Shown: one piece after another, positions 19,138 through 27,321 of the stretch | How positions within the stretch are numbered: the first letter of the stretch is position 1 | Layout of the letters: every line of letters begins with the position of its first letter | Source of the DNA: Fructilactobacillus ixorae | Lineage (GTDB): Bacteria; Bacillota; Bacilli; Lactobacillales; Lactobacillaceae | Length of the DNA: 64,000 nt | Assembly (NCBI RefSeq): GCF_024029915.1 | Contig: NZ_CP097478.1 | Location: 620,001-684,000 of the forward strand | Direction: 5' to 3' | Program-made: the position numbers and the translations under genes | The notes under the pieces: model-generated | Told to the model about the DNA's origin: nothing | Databases searched by the model: none | The model's input: the letters and a program-made list of their open reading frames with translations, nothing else

Positions 19138-19726
19138 ATTAGATTATCACCGATATGCCGATTTTGATCGTGACCAAATCATTGCGAAAATGCGAACCAT
19201 GTTAAAGCCCAACCGGCTGGACCACTGTCTGCGGGTCGAACAAACCGCCATTGAATTGGCAACGGAACAGCAGGCGGATCCCACGGTCGCTGGCTTAGCT
19301 GGCCTCGTGCATGATTATGCCAAGCAACGGCCCAAAGCTGATTTTGAGGCGGTGATTCAAACAGACCACCTAGATCCTGAGCTTTTAAACTACGGCAGCG
19401 CCATTTGGCACGGCTACGTGGGCTATCTGTTGGTGCAACGCGAACTCGGGATTAATGATAATCGGATTTTACGGGCCGTGAAGTACCACACGATTGGCGC
19501 TCCGGTCATGGATGTTTACGCCCAGATTGTGTACATGGCCGATTACATTGAGCCGGGGCGCGATTTTGCTGGTGTCACGGATGCACGCAAGCTCACCCAC
19601 GCCCGGTTATGGGATGGGGTTGTTTATCAAAATGCCCAAACGATGAAGCGGTTAGTTACGCATGAACAAGCAGTCTATCCAGCAGCAATTGCGGCCTATA
19701 ACGTGATTGTGGCTGGACAACAATAG
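19124..19726 (+). CDS. yqeK: HD-domain diadenosine tetraphosphatase YqeK
   Basis: A 200-residue HD-superfamily hydrolase. Members of the YqeK family cleave Ap4A symmetrically to ADP. Metal ligands are seen as H of LDHCLRVEQTA, the HD of LVHDYAK, H of IWHGYVG, and H of KYHTIG. The gene overlaps nadD, placing it in the nadD-yqeK-rsfS unit. Start ATG is inside nadD; a GGAG-like site lies just upstream (AAGGAG). Confidence 0.94.
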   Translation: MKQSKLDYHRYADFDRDQIIAKMRTMLKPNRLDHCLRVEQTAIELATEQQADPTVAGLAGLVHDYAKQRPKADFEAVIQTDHLDPELLNYGSAIWHGYVGYLLVQRELGINDNRILRAVKYHTIGAPVMDVYAQIVYMADYIEPGRDFAGVTDARKLTHARLWDGVVYQNAQTMKRLVTHEQAVYPAAIAAYNVIVAGQQ

Positions 19727-19734
19727 GAGGATGT

Positions 19735-20094
19735 ATGGATAACCAAGCAATTTTAGAGACGGTCGTAAAAGCGGCTGACGAACGCCGCGCTCACGACATT
19801 GTTGTTTTAAACATTGAACGCCTGAGTGTGATGGGGCGGTACTTTGTCATCATGGATGCTGATTCTGATCGTCAGGTTAAGGCGATTGCCAATAACATCA
19901 TTGATAAGTTAGAAGAACAGCACGTCAAGGTTGATCATGTTGAGGGAAAAGATCAGGCTAATTGGATTTTAATTGAGGCGGGCGAAGTGATTATCCACGT
20001 CTTTAAACAGGAAACCCGGGAATTTTATAACCTAGAAAAACTGTGGGCCGATGCACAAGTAGAAGACATTTCGGCTTGGATTGACGAGGATTAG
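19735..20094 (+). CDS. rsfS: Ribosomal silencing factor RsfS
   Basis: A 119-residue protein of the RsfS/Iojap family. It binds L14 and blocks 30S-50S joining when nutrients are low. Conserved features are the ADERRAHDIVVLNIERL start, a YFVIMDADSDRQVKAIA segment and the EAGEVIIHVF motif near the C terminus. An AGGAGG site precedes the ATG; the next gene starts two bases after the stop. Confidence 0.96.
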   Translation: MDNQAILETVVKAADERRAHDIVVLNIERLSVMGRYFVIMDADSDRQVKAIANNIIDKLEEQHVKVDHVEGKDQANWILIEAGEVIIHVFKQETREFYNLEKLWADAQVEDISAWIDED

Positions 20095-20096
20095 GC

Positions 20097-20831
20097 ATGA
20101 TTTATAGTCAGTTTGCCACGTTTTACGATCAACTGTTTGATAATGAGTTGTATCCAAAATGGGCCGATTACGTGAGGCGGTGGGTTCAACCCCCAGCCCG
20201 GGTGTTAGACCTCGCCTGTGGCACTGGCCGGCTACTGGTGTTGTTAGCTCAAGCTGGTTACCAGGTAACCGGGGTGGATTTGTCTGCCGAGATGCTGGCG
20301 CTTGCCAACCAACACCTGGCAGAGGCGGAGACCACCGTCCCCTTATTACAACTAAACATGCTGGATTTACAGGAGCTAGGTGAGTTTGACGTGGTCACGT
20401 GTTTTGATGACTCTTTGTGTTACTTACAGGATCTAACCGAAGTCACGCAAGTTTTGCAAACGGTGGCTGACCGGTTGCCCGTTGGCGGGCAATTTTTATT
20501 TGATGTGATCACGCCCTACCAAACTGATGTAAAGTATCCTGGTTACATGTATAACTATCAAGACGACGACCAGGCTTTCATGTGGACGACCTATGCGGGC
20601 CGTGTTTCCCATGCAGTTGAGCATGATTTAACCTTTTTTCACTACCAGCCGGATTTAGGTGCGTATGCAGCCTATGCGGAAACGCACCGTGAGCGGACCT
20701 ACCCACTAGGTGATTACGAACAAGCACTTCACAGTGCGGGGTTTGGAGCGATTAGCGTGACCAGTGACTTTGGAAACGCACCGGTCACCGATACCACTAC
20801 CCGGTGGTTTTTGCGGGGTGTGAAGCAATGA
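20097..20831 (+). CDS. yqeM: Class I SAM-dependent methyltransferase YqeM
   Basis: A 244-residue Rossmann methyltransferase. The SAM-binding motif VLDLACGTGRLL is at about residues 36-47, with the acidic GVDLS motif II and DVVTCFDDSL motif. The substrate is unknown; the family is nearly always located between rsfS and tmcAL in Bacilli, suggesting an RNA or translation-related role. Its stop overlaps the tmcAL start as ATGA. Confidence 0.9.
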   Translation: MIYSQFATFYDQLFDNELYPKWADYVRRWVQPPARVLDLACGTGRLLVLLAQAGYQVTGVDLSAEMLALANQHLAEAETTVPLLQLNMLDLQELGEFDVVTCFDDSLCYLQDLTEVTQVLQTVADRLPVGGQFLFDVITPYQTDVKYPGYMYNYQDDDQAFMWTTYAGRVSHAVEHDLTFFHYQPDLGAYAAYAETHRERTYPLGDYEQALHSAGFGAISVTSDFGNAPVTDTTTRWFLRGVKQ

Positions 20832-21976
20832 CAGCGCTCCGGGCCGTCGCGGTGATTGCTGAGTATGTTCCGTTTCATAACGGTCACCTGTGGCAATTAC
20901 GTCAGGCCCAGCGACTAACCCAGGCCAACGTGACGGTGGCCATCATGAGTGGCAATTGGACCCAGCGGGGGGAACCGGCCGTCTTTGATAAGTGGACCAG
21001 AACGAAGATGGCATTAGCCAATGGGGTCGATTTAGTAATTGAATTGCCAGCGGTTTCTGCGGTTCAGCCGGCCCATTTGTTTGCACAGCGAGCCGTGGAG
21101 CTGGTGCAAGCTTTACAATGTGACGATTTATCGTTTGGCAGTGAACACCCAGACTGGGATTTTAACCAGCTGGCGCAGCTCGACGTCCAGGCTACCGGAC
21201 AAGAATTCCAGGATCACCACTTGAATTTTCCCACGGCTTTTCGCCAGGCGTTGCTACGGGAGTATGGACTGGCATTGCAGGAACCCAACGATACACTGGG
21301 ATTTTGGTACGCCCAGGCGGCGGGGCAGTTCCCGCATCCTGTGCACCTGGTTCCCGTAAAACGCCAGGGCAGCGGTCATCGTGACCAGCACCTTGGACAA
21401 ACGATTTCGAGTGGAACCGCGATTCGCCGGGCATTACTGGCCGGAGATTTGGATTACCGCACCAGTGTTCCCGATGCCACTAAACAGGCGTGGGCCGGCT
21501 TAACCCCCTTAGATTGGGAACAATTTTGGCCGTATTTGAAGTATGCGATTACCCAACAGACGCCGGCTGAATTACGGCAGATTTACCAGATGACAGAGGG
21601 CTTAGAGTACCGGTTACAACGGTTGGCACCATCGGCACCTTCGTTTGCGAATTTTTTAGCGGCTGTAAAAACCAAACGGTATACCTATCCGCGGTTACAA
21701 CGATTGTGTACGTATATTTTACTTAACTTTCAGGATCCGGCTGTTCGTGCTTATCAACCGGTGCTGCGAGTCTTAGGGATGACAACCCGGGGACAGCAGT
21801 ACCTGCATACAGTCAAAAAACACCTGGAGCTACCGTTGATTACGACGGCTAGTAAAACTGCGCTGAACCAGGGGCTTGCCTTAGAGGCGCGAGCGGGCTT
21901 AGTAACGGAGCTGGTGAATGGTCGGGTTCAAGATCGGGGCCGATCGGTAATCCGGAAACCAGCTATCAAGGAGTAG
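20828..21976 (+). CDS. tmcAL: tRNA(Met) cytidine acetate ligase TmcAL
   Basis: TmcAL (formerly YlbM) activates acetate with ATP and acetylates cytidine 34 of elongator tRNA-Met. The protein from ATG 20828 is 382 residues. It has the nucleotidyltransferase motif AEYVPFHNGHL at about 11-21 (HNGH), the GNWTQRGEPA substrate motif, and ISSGTAIRRAL. The frame is open eight codons upstream, but this ATG overlaps the yqeM stop as ATGA and fits the family start. It ends the yqeG-tmcAL operon. Confidence 0.93.
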   Translation: MTALRAVAVIAEYVPFHNGHLWQLRQAQRLTQANVTVAIMSGNWTQRGEPAVFDKWTRTKMALANGVDLVIELPAVSAVQPAHLFAQRAVELVQALQCDDLSFGSEHPDWDFNQLAQLDVQATGQEFQDHHLNFPTAFRQALLREYGLALQEPNDTLGFWYAQAAGQFPHPVHLVPVKRQGSGHRDQHLGQTISSGTAIRRALLAGDLDYRTSVPDATKQAWAGLTPLDWEQFWPYLKYAITQQTPAELRQIYQMTEGLEYRLQRLAPSAPSFANFLAAVKTKRYTYPRLQRLCTYILLNFQDPAVRAYQPVLRVLGMTTRGQQYLHTVKKHLELPLITTASKTALNQGLALEARAGLVTELVNGRVQDRGRSVIRKPAIKE

Positions 21977-21979
21977 ACC

Positions 21980-22008
21980 TTGACATCGATTTTTATTGTC
22001 AGTATAAT
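21980..22008 (+). promoter_or_regulatory. Consensus promoter of yceD-rpmF
   Basis: TTGACA at 21980-21985, exactly 17 bases, then TATAAT at 22003-22008. Both hexamers are perfect, predicting strong constitutive transcription of yceD-rpmF. Confidence 0.9.
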
Positions 22009-22035
22009 TACAATTGTTGCATTGGAGGTATTTAT

Positions 22036-22590
22036 ATGAAGTGGTCCTTTGAAAAGTTACAAGGTTATCAAACGGAGCCGTTCACAGAACAGGGCACGCT
22101 TGATTTGAAGGCAGACCTTCTGGAGCGGTATCCGCAGGAGATTTTAGATGCAACGCCATTTACGGTCCAAGTTTCTGCGGTAGCTGATAACGGGGATGTA
22201 ATCATTGATGCCGACGTCGAAGGAGCGGTGACAGTGCCATCGTCGCGTTCGTTAACACCGTTTTCATTGCCACTGAAATTTCATTTTTCCGAAGTGTATG
22301 TCAACACCAAGGCCGCCTTTAATCGCTATGAGAATGAGGTTGTCGTTATCAAGGTTGATGACGCTGGAAAGGTTGATTTTGACAAAGCAGTGGCAGATAA
22401 TGTGATTGTGCAGATTCCAATGCAAGTCCTTTCTCCAGCCGAACGGGACGGAGCTAAAATGCCGGTCGGTGAGGACTGGGAAGTGATTTCCGAGGCTGAC
22501 TTTAACGAGCAGCACGCGGGAGCTAAACAAGTTGATCCACGTCTTGCTAGTCTGAAGCAGTTTTATGCGGATGATACCGACAAGACTTAA
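22036..22590 (+). CDS. yceD: YceD family (DUF177) protein
   Basis: A 184-residue acidic protein of the DUF177 family, nearly always cotranscribed with rpmF and implicated in 23S rRNA accumulation or ribosome assembly in other bacteria. Visible family features include a central VEGAVTVPSSRSLTPFSLPL segment (the usual paired cysteines are replaced) and a C-terminal DPRLASLKQF motif. A TTGGAGG site precedes the ATG. It is driven by a perfect sigma-A promoter. Confidence 0.9.
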   Translation: MKWSFEKLQGYQTEPFTEQGTLDLKADLLERYPQEILDATPFTVQVSAVADNGDVIIDADVEGAVTVPSSRSLTPFSLPLKFHFSEVYVNTKAAFNRYENEVVVIKVDDAGKVDFDKAVADNVIVQIPMQVLSPAERDGAKMPVGEDWEVISEADFNEQHAGAKQVDPRLASLKQFYADDTDKT

Positions 22591-22631
22591 AAATTCACTA
22601 GTGGAAATTAATTAAGGGGAGGTTGTTATTA

Positions 22632-22814
22632 ATGGCTGTACCAAAGCGAAAAACTTCGAAAGCAAGAAGAGATATGCGTCGTGGTCACATTAAGTTGACG
22701 GTACCGGGCATGAGTCCATGCCCTAACTGTGGTGAACTGCGGAAGTCTCACTATGTTTGCCCAAGTTGTGGTTACTACAACGGCAAGGAAGTTGTTGCTC
22801 AAAAGAACAACTAA
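22632..22814 (+). CDS. rpmF: 50S ribosomal protein L32, zinc form
   Basis: A 60-residue protein starting [17 protein letters not shown]. It keeps all four zinc-ribbon cysteines (CPNC and CPSC around residues 31-46), so it is the zinc-binding form. The ATG at 22632 follows GGGGAGG by nine bases; the upstream in-frame TTG is not needed. A strong terminator follows. Confidence 0.96.
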   Translation: MAVPKRKTSKARRDMRRGHIKLTVPGMSPCPNCGELRKSHYVCPSCGYYNGKEVVAQKNN

Positions 22815-22821
22815 TATTTAT

Positions 22822-22864
22822 AAAGAACGGCGAAAACACCATGGGTTTTCGCCGTTCTTTTTTT
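22822..22864 (+). terminator. Terminator after rpmF
   Basis: A near-perfect 16-bp stem, AAAGAACGGCGAAAAC with GTTTTCGCCGTTCTTT, a short loop and seven or more T residues. Confidence 0.95.
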
Positions 22865-22872
22865 ATCCCCAA

Positions 22873-22900
22873 TTGACATTAGGCTGCGCTCTGGTAAAAT
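22873..22900 (+). promoter_or_regulatory. Promoter of the gshA leader transcript
   Basis: TTGACA at 22873-22878, 16-base spacer, TAAAAT at 22895-22900. It implies transcription starting near 22907 and a 5' leader of about 185 bases. Confidence 0.75.
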
Positions 22901-22906
22901 ACGCAT

Positions 22907-23091
22907 AACTAAAAGTAAGTAACGGTTCAAAATGCTGATTTAACGAGCGGTTACGGCACTCGATGGGAACATGTTCGTGATTTTTGCTTTGCCGGCGTGC
23001 ATGATGGTAAAAAGCAGGGAGATCGCCAACCCGTCCGGACGTTACTTAGCAGTTGATGAGTGATTAGCGCAAATGAGAAAGAGGGACCACG
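22907..23091 (+). ncRNA. Candidate structured leader RNA upstream of the gshA-type gene
   Basis: No ORF with a credible ribosome site is seen in this 185-base leader. TAAGTAACG at 22916-22924 is perfectly complementary to CGTTACTTA at 23040-23048, forming a 9-bp closing stem around about 115 bases. Inside, TGCTTT near 22985 can pair with AAAGCA near 23011, CGAG with CTCG (22944-22947/22959-22962), and GGG with CCC near 23017-23032. GTAAC at 22919-22923 can alternatively pair with GTTAC at 22950-22954, giving two exclusive folds. I do not recognise it as a known riboswitch or T-box (no TGGNACCGCG). Confidence 0.5.
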
Positions 23092-24534
23092 ATGGGGCAA
23101 AAAAAGCAGAACGCAGCTGTAACAGTTGAAACGTTACTATCCGGTTGGACTGGGGTCGAAATTGAAGAGCACCGGGTGGAACAACATCCCCGCCGGCTCT
23201 CGCGGTTTGATCATCCGGCCCAACTGGGGGACCGGCACTACCAGCCCTACTTTCAAACTGATTTTTCGGAAAGCATGGAGGAGTTAATTACGGCTCCACA
23301 CCAAGCCGTCCGAGCGGTCAGTAGCCAGTTGCACAGTTTGCAACAGTTATTAATGGAACAATTACACCCAGATGAAGTGATTTGGCCCCTGTCAATGCCC
23401 CCAAAGTTGCAACCAACTGACGTGACCTTTTTAGAAAAGACCTTCAAACGGGATTGGTATCAGGGCTATCGGGATTTATTGCTGGCGAAGTACGGCCCGT
23501 TGCAGCACATTATGTGTGGGGTGCACGTTAGTTACTCGCCAACGCCCGCAATCGTGAACTGGTATCAAGCACGACATCAAATTGCAGACCAGGTAACAGC
23601 CAAAAACCAGTTAATGTTTCAGATCACCCAGGAATTAGTGGGATTTCGGTGGTTATTAACGTATTTATTTGGAGCTAGTCCGCTGGATGAAAATCAACCA
23701 GCGCCGCGCCCCTTAGTCCGCTCGCTGCGTGCCAGTCATCGGGGCTTTGGAAACCGGGCGGATGTTCACGTTAGCTATCAGCGGCTGGCGGATTTTGTTA
23801 ACCAACAACTTGACGCGATTCGTATGAACAAATTATTTGCCCCTAGTGAGTTTTACGGACCAGTGCGCTTAAAGGCAAAAAAGGGGTTAGCCTCGATTCC
23901 GCAGCAGGGAATTGATTATTTGGAATTACGGACGCTCGATAACGATCCCTTTGCTGCGGATGGTATTGCTCCAACGACCCTCCGGGTGGTTCGCTTACTA
24001 ATTCTAGCAGGGATCCTGTTTCCCGAACCTTGGGATGCTAAGCGCCTGGCGGATGCTGCCACTGCCAATGATCAGGTTGCCCTTGCCGCTCCGACGGCTC
24101 CATTACCGGCCGATTTGCAGGCTAGTGCTAAGCAGTTGGTGGAGCAGTTACAACTCGTTGTGAAGCAATTACCAAATCCCGCAGATTGGCAGGCCAGCTT
24201 AGCAATGGTGCACGACCGACTCCAGAATCCACAGCAGACCACCGCAGGACGGTTAGTTTCCTATGTCCGCCAGGATTCTCTAAGTGAGTTTGGCTTTCAA
24301 CGGGGGCTTGCAACCAAACGGGCTCGCCAAGGAGCGACGCTGACCGCACAATTTCCGGACGTTGTTCCAGCGTTGGTCCCGGTGTATCGCTACCTTGCGC
24401 AGACTGGCATTCCATTTAGAGTGGCGACCCCAACTAAACTGGTGGTAACCATTGCTGATCACGCCCCTATCACGGTGACCAATCCCGCGCAACTAGCGGA
24501 GCTTCAAGCACTGTGGCAAGCGTATTTTCAGTAG
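23092..24534 (+). CDS. gshA: Glutamate--cysteine ligase (GshA-type)
   Basis: A 480-residue gamma-glutamylcysteine synthetase, the first enzyme of glutathione formation, which joins glutamate and cysteine using ATP. Family motifs are QTDFSESMEELITAP, WPLSMPP, GVHVSYSP, LTYLFGASP, VRSLRASHRGFGN and YLELRTLDNDPF, in the same order as in E. coli GshA. It is much shorter than bifunctional GshAB, and no ATP-grasp glutathione synthetase domain or gshB follows. The product here may therefore be gamma-glutamylcysteine unless GshB is encoded elsewhere. It is monocistronic behind a long leader; GAGGGA precedes the ATG. Confidence 0.88.
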   Translation: MGQKKQNAAVTVETLLSGWTGVEIEEHRVEQHPRRLSRFDHPAQLGDRHYQPYFQTDFSESMEELITAPHQAVRAVSSQLHSLQQLLMEQLHPDEVIWPLSMPPKLQPTDVTFLEKTFKRDWYQGYRDLLLAKYGPLQHIMCGVHVSYSPTPAIVNWYQARHQIADQVTAKNQLMFQITQELVGFRWLLTYLFGASPLDENQPAPRPLVRSLRASHRGFGNRADVHVSYQRLADFVNQQLDAIRMNKLFAPSEFYGPVRLKAKKGLASIPQQGIDYLELRTLDNDPFAADGIAPTTLRVVRLLILAGILFPEPWDAKRLADAATANDQVALAAPTAPLPADLQASAKQLVEQLQLVVKQLPNPADWQASLAMVHDRLQNPQQTTAGRLVSYVRQDSLSEFGFQRGLATKRARQGATLTAQFPDVVPALVPVYRYLAQTGIPFRVATPTKLVVTIADHAPITVTNPAQLAELQALWQAYFQ

Positions 24535-24604
24535 TTGCGGCTAACGATTAGCGCCAGAAACATGGTATAATGATATTTGATAACTTAATAAAGGGGGTTA
24601 CATT

Positions 24605-25306
24605 ATGAATGGTGAAATTTTAGGAAACACGCAGGATCTCGCCCAACGGTTAATTGCCAAAACGTACCAAAAGGTGACGATTGGGTTAATCATTACGGGG
24701 CTTGTGATGGCCTTTATGGCGACGTTTATGCGTGGCTTTATCATGTCAATGGGATTAGGAACTTCATTAATCTTTTTGGTAATTATGATTGGACTCATGT
24801 TCATGCTATCCCGCTCGGTTAGCAATGAAAACTCCAGTCCATCGACGGCCAATGGAATTTATTACGCCTTGACAGTTTTGTTTGGGGTTTCGACGAGTCC
24901 GCTGTTGGTTTACTACAACATGAATACTGTTGGGTTAGCAATGTTAGCCACGGCGCTCATGTTTGGAGGCCTAACTTACTATGCTAACCACACCAAGAAG
25001 AATTATATTCCAATGGGAATCTATTTATTCTGGGCCTTATTAGCAGCAGTAGTGTTATCGATTGTGGCAATTTTCATTCGCATCCCAGGCTTCTACCTGC
25101 TCCTAGATGTGGTCTTGTTGGTAATCTTTTCGTTCTACATTATCGTTGATACGCAGAGCGTTAAGCAATACGCTAACCAAGTAACGTCAGAAAGTCAGTT
25201 AGAAAAGTATAGTACCATTGGCGCCTTAAACATCTACATTGATGTCTTGAACCTGTTTGAAATTTTGGTCGAACTCTTCGGAGCTGGTCAAAGTAATAAT
25301 AATTAG
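24605..25306 (+). CDS. Bax inhibitor-1 (YccA/LFG) family membrane protein
   Basis: A 233-residue integral membrane protein with about seven hydrophobic segments, beginning after a short cytosolic N terminus (LAQRLIAKTYQKVTIGLIITG). The final segment contains FYIIVDTQSV and a C-terminal IGALNIYIDVLNLFEILVELF signature, which are typical of the BI-1 family. Bacterial members such as YetJ act as pH-sensitive calcium leak channels; the role here is inferred only. A GGGGG site precedes the ATG, and an extended -10 element (TGGTATAAT) lies near 24570. Flanked downstream by a terminator. Confidence 0.93.
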   Translation: MNGEILGNTQDLAQRLIAKTYQKVTIGLIITGLVMAFMATFMRGFIMSMGLGTSLIFLVIMIGLMFMLSRSVSNENSSPSTANGIYYALTVLFGVSTSPLLVYYNMNTVGLAMLATALMFGGLTYYANHTKKNYIPMGIYLFWALLAAVVLSIVAIFIRIPGFYLLLDVVLLVIFSFYIIVDTQSVKQYANQVTSESQLEKYSTIGALNIYIDVLNLFEILVELFGAGQSNNN

Positions 25307-25311
25307 ATTCC

Positions 25312-25344
25312 AAAAAACACCTTTCGTTTGGGAGGTGTTTTTTG
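25312..25344 (+). terminator. Terminator after the BI-1 gene
   Basis: AAAAAACACCT pairs with AGGTGTTTTTT across a 10-base loop; T run on the plus strand. Separates this gene from convergent yidC. Confidence 0.88.
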
Positions 25345-25411
25345 TTTACACCGTGTTGAAATTGCAAGTCAGCCCCGGTAAGTTAAACTAAGGTTACTTA
25401 GGTAATTGCAC

Positions 25412-25447
25412 AAAAAAAGCATTGTTCGCAGGGAACAATGCCTTTTT
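25412..25447 (-). terminator. Terminator after yidC (minus strand)
   Basis: On the minus strand AAAAAGGCATTGTTC pairs with GAACAATGCTTTTTTT across a short loop, followed by a T run; it closes yidC just after its stop. Confidence 0.88.
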
Positions 25448-25452
25448 ACTAG

Positions 25453-26379
25453 TTAGTCATCGTGATGATGGCGTTGTTTATTTTGATTGCGGTGGTGTTG
25501 GGGTTGCTTAGTCGTAGATTGGTTCTGTTCTTCTTTGGCAATTTGATCTTCGGTCTGGACCACTTCTTCTGAGACCACTACCTTGGGCGGATTCCGCTTG
25601 GCTTCTGCATTAACCTGGGCCACAATTTTAGGCCGGTAGGCGTTAACAATTAGTTGTTGCAAGATTGCAAAGAGGCCGCCAATGAAGAAGTAGATCCCTA
25701 GGCCAGCCGGAGAAGACAAGGTTACAAAGAAAATCATAATCGGACTAATTAACATCATAAAGCCCATTTGTTTCCGTTGCTCCTTTGGCATGCCAATTAC
25801 AGACAGATAACCCTGGATTCCATATACAATTAGAGAGAGGACGGCTAACAAGAGGCTTCGTTGCCCCAGTTGAATGCCCATGAATACCGTGTGGGAAAGT
25901 TCTGGTGAATACCGAATGGCCGCGTAGAGGGCGGCAAAGACGGGCAATTGAATGAGGAGGGGTAAGCAACCAATCCCTCCGGTCATACTGATATTATTGT
26001 CTTTATAGAGCCGCATCATTTGTTGATTAAGGGCCATCTGTTCCTGTTGGGTTTTGGCATTTTTCATCAACTGTTGCAGCTTCGTTAACTGTGGTTTGAC
26101 GAGGGCCATTTTTTCCTGCTGGACGGTGGATTTTTTCACCTGGTTGACCATCATCGGAAGTAACAGTAAGCGAACGACGACGGTAATCACGATGAGAGAC
26201 CAGCCGTAGCCTCCAACGAACTTTGCGAGCCAATCCATTACGTGTTGACCGGGAACGGCTAGGTAGTCATAAACTAATCCATAGGGTTTGCCGTGGGCGT
26301 CCGTTTGCACACAGCCAGACAGCGTCAACCCAGCGAGCCCAGTCAGACCTAATAAGGCCAGTTTTTTGCCGATTTTCAT
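25453..26379 (-). CDS. yidC: Membrane protein insertase YidC (OxaA-type lipoprotein)
   Basis: YidC inserts and folds membrane proteins, alone or with SecYEG. The 308-residue protein starts with a lipoprotein signal (LALLGLTGLAGLTLSGC, lipobox cysteine about residue 23), followed by five membrane segments including WSLIVITVVVRLLLLPMM with the conserved arginine. The C-terminal tail is charged and ends in a histidine-rich stretch (QHHRNQNKQRHHHDD). I use the ATG at 26379, preceded by AAAGGAG; the frame continues eight codons further upstream. It stands alone, not next to rnpA, so it is likely the second copy common in lactobacilli. Confidence 0.94.
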   Translation of the reverse strand: MKIGKKLALLGLTGLAGLTLSGCVQTDAHGKPYGLVYDYLAVPGQHVMDWLAKFVGGYGWSLIVITVVVRLLLLPMMVNQVKKSTVQQEKMALVKPQLTKLQQLMKNAKTQQEQMALNQQMMRLYKDNNISMTGGIGCLPLLIQLPVFAALYAAIRYSPELSHTVFMGIQLGQRSLLLAVLSLIVYGIQGYLSVIGMPKEQRKQMGFMMLISPIMIFFVTLSSPAGLGIYFFIGGLFAILQQLIVNAYRPKIVAQVNAEAKRNPPKVVVSEEVVQTEDQIAKEEQNQSTTKQPQHHRNQNKQRHHHDD

Positions 26380-26539
26380 ATTATTTACTCCTTTAACTTT
26401 CAATCATAGCTCTAATCTTAACCTAAACCCCACCGAACTGCAATTTTATGCCTGCTTAGTCGGGGCTTCGAAGTTAAATGCCACCTTTTGGTGGGGATGT
26501 GATAAAATTAGCTTAATTAGGAAACAAGTGGGGATTAAG

Positions 26540-27307
26540 ATGGAACGAATTAATTCGAAACAAAACCAACGAATTAAAATTGTAAAAAAATTAACCACGG
26601 CTAAGGGGCGCAAGCAGCAACACCAATATTTATTGGAAAGCTGGCATTTAGTGCAGGCGGCCTTGGTGGCATTACCAGCCACAGACATCGTGATGATATA
26701 TGCGACCGATGACCAGTATTTGGAGCACGGAGCGGCGCTCACCGACCAACCGGTGACGTTGATTTCTGAAGCCGTTGCCCAGGAACTCGGTGACACGCAA
26801 ACCCCCCAGGGAATCTTTCTCGTGTGCAAGCTACCGGGTGCGGTGAGCACCATTGTCCCCAAAGGAGCGTGGTTACTGTTAGACCACGTCCAGGATCCCG
26901 GTAACATTGGGACGATGGTGCGGACCGCTGATGCAGCCGGCTTTCGCGGAGTGGTGTTTGGAACTGGGACTGCCAATCCTTACCATAGTAAAGTTTTGCG
27001 GGCCATGCAGGGGAGTCAGTTTCATTTACAGGTCGTTCAACAGGCATTACCCACCGTCATCAAGCAGTTTCAAGAGCACCAGGTTCCCATCTATGGAACG
27101 GAGCTAAATCCGGCGGCGGTTAACTACCGCACGATTTCGCCCCAAACTGATTTTGCTCTGATCATGGGGAACGAGGGGAATGGGATGGACCAGGCGTTAT
27201 TGCAACAGACCACGAACAACTTGTATATTCCCATTCAAGGCCACGCAGAATCATTGAACGTTGCGATTGCAGCGGCGGTGATTATGTTTCGTATTACGGC
27301 ACATTAA
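26540..27307 (+). CDS. SpoU/TrmH family RNA methyltransferase
   Basis: A 255-residue SPOUT-class enzyme that 2'-O-methylates ribose in rRNA or tRNA. An N-terminal substrate-binding domain (VKKLTTAKGRKQQHQYLLESWHLV) precedes the SPOUT domain with LLDHVQDPGNIGTMVRTADAAGF, NEGNGMD and the knot motif IPIQGHAESLNVAIAAAV. It resembles YsgA, which lies upstream of pheST in Bacillus. The open frame extends to 26288, but the region before ATG 26540 overlaps the yidC promoter and lacks homology, so I use the ATG. Confidence 0.92.
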   Translation: MERINSKQNQRIKIVKKLTTAKGRKQQHQYLLESWHLVQAALVALPATDIVMIYATDDQYLEHGAALTDQPVTLISEAVAQELGDTQTPQGIFLVCKLPGAVSTIVPKGAWLLLDHVQDPGNIGTMVRTADAAGFRGVVFGTGTANPYHSKVLRAMQGSQFHLQVVQQALPTVIKQFQEHQVPIYGTELNPAAVNYRTISPQTDFALIMGNEGNGMDQALLQQTTNNLYIPIQGHAESLNVAIAAAVIMFRITAH

Positions 27308-27321
27308 AACGAGGTGATCAT

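Noticed and set aside
22967..22978. Palindrome GAACATGTTC in the gshA leader as an operator
   Set aside because: It is downstream of the promoter, short, and can be explained as part of RNA folding; no regulator evidence.
22907..23091. gshA leader as a T-box, SAM, FMN, THF or c-di-AMP riboswitch, SRP RNA or RNase P RNA
   Set aside because: None of the hallmark sequences I know for these classes (for example TGGNACCGCG of T-boxes or GGAAGGNAGCAGCC-like SRP core) is present.
26288..26539. Upstream extension of the rRNA methyltransferase frame
   Set aside because: It overlaps the yidC coding start and promoter region on the other strand, encodes no family sequence, and the ATG at 26540 gives the standard N terminus.
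26446..26976. A 176-codon open frame on the minus strand over the SpoU methyltransferase
   Set aside because: It is the shadow of a well supported plus-strand gene and has no ribosome site.
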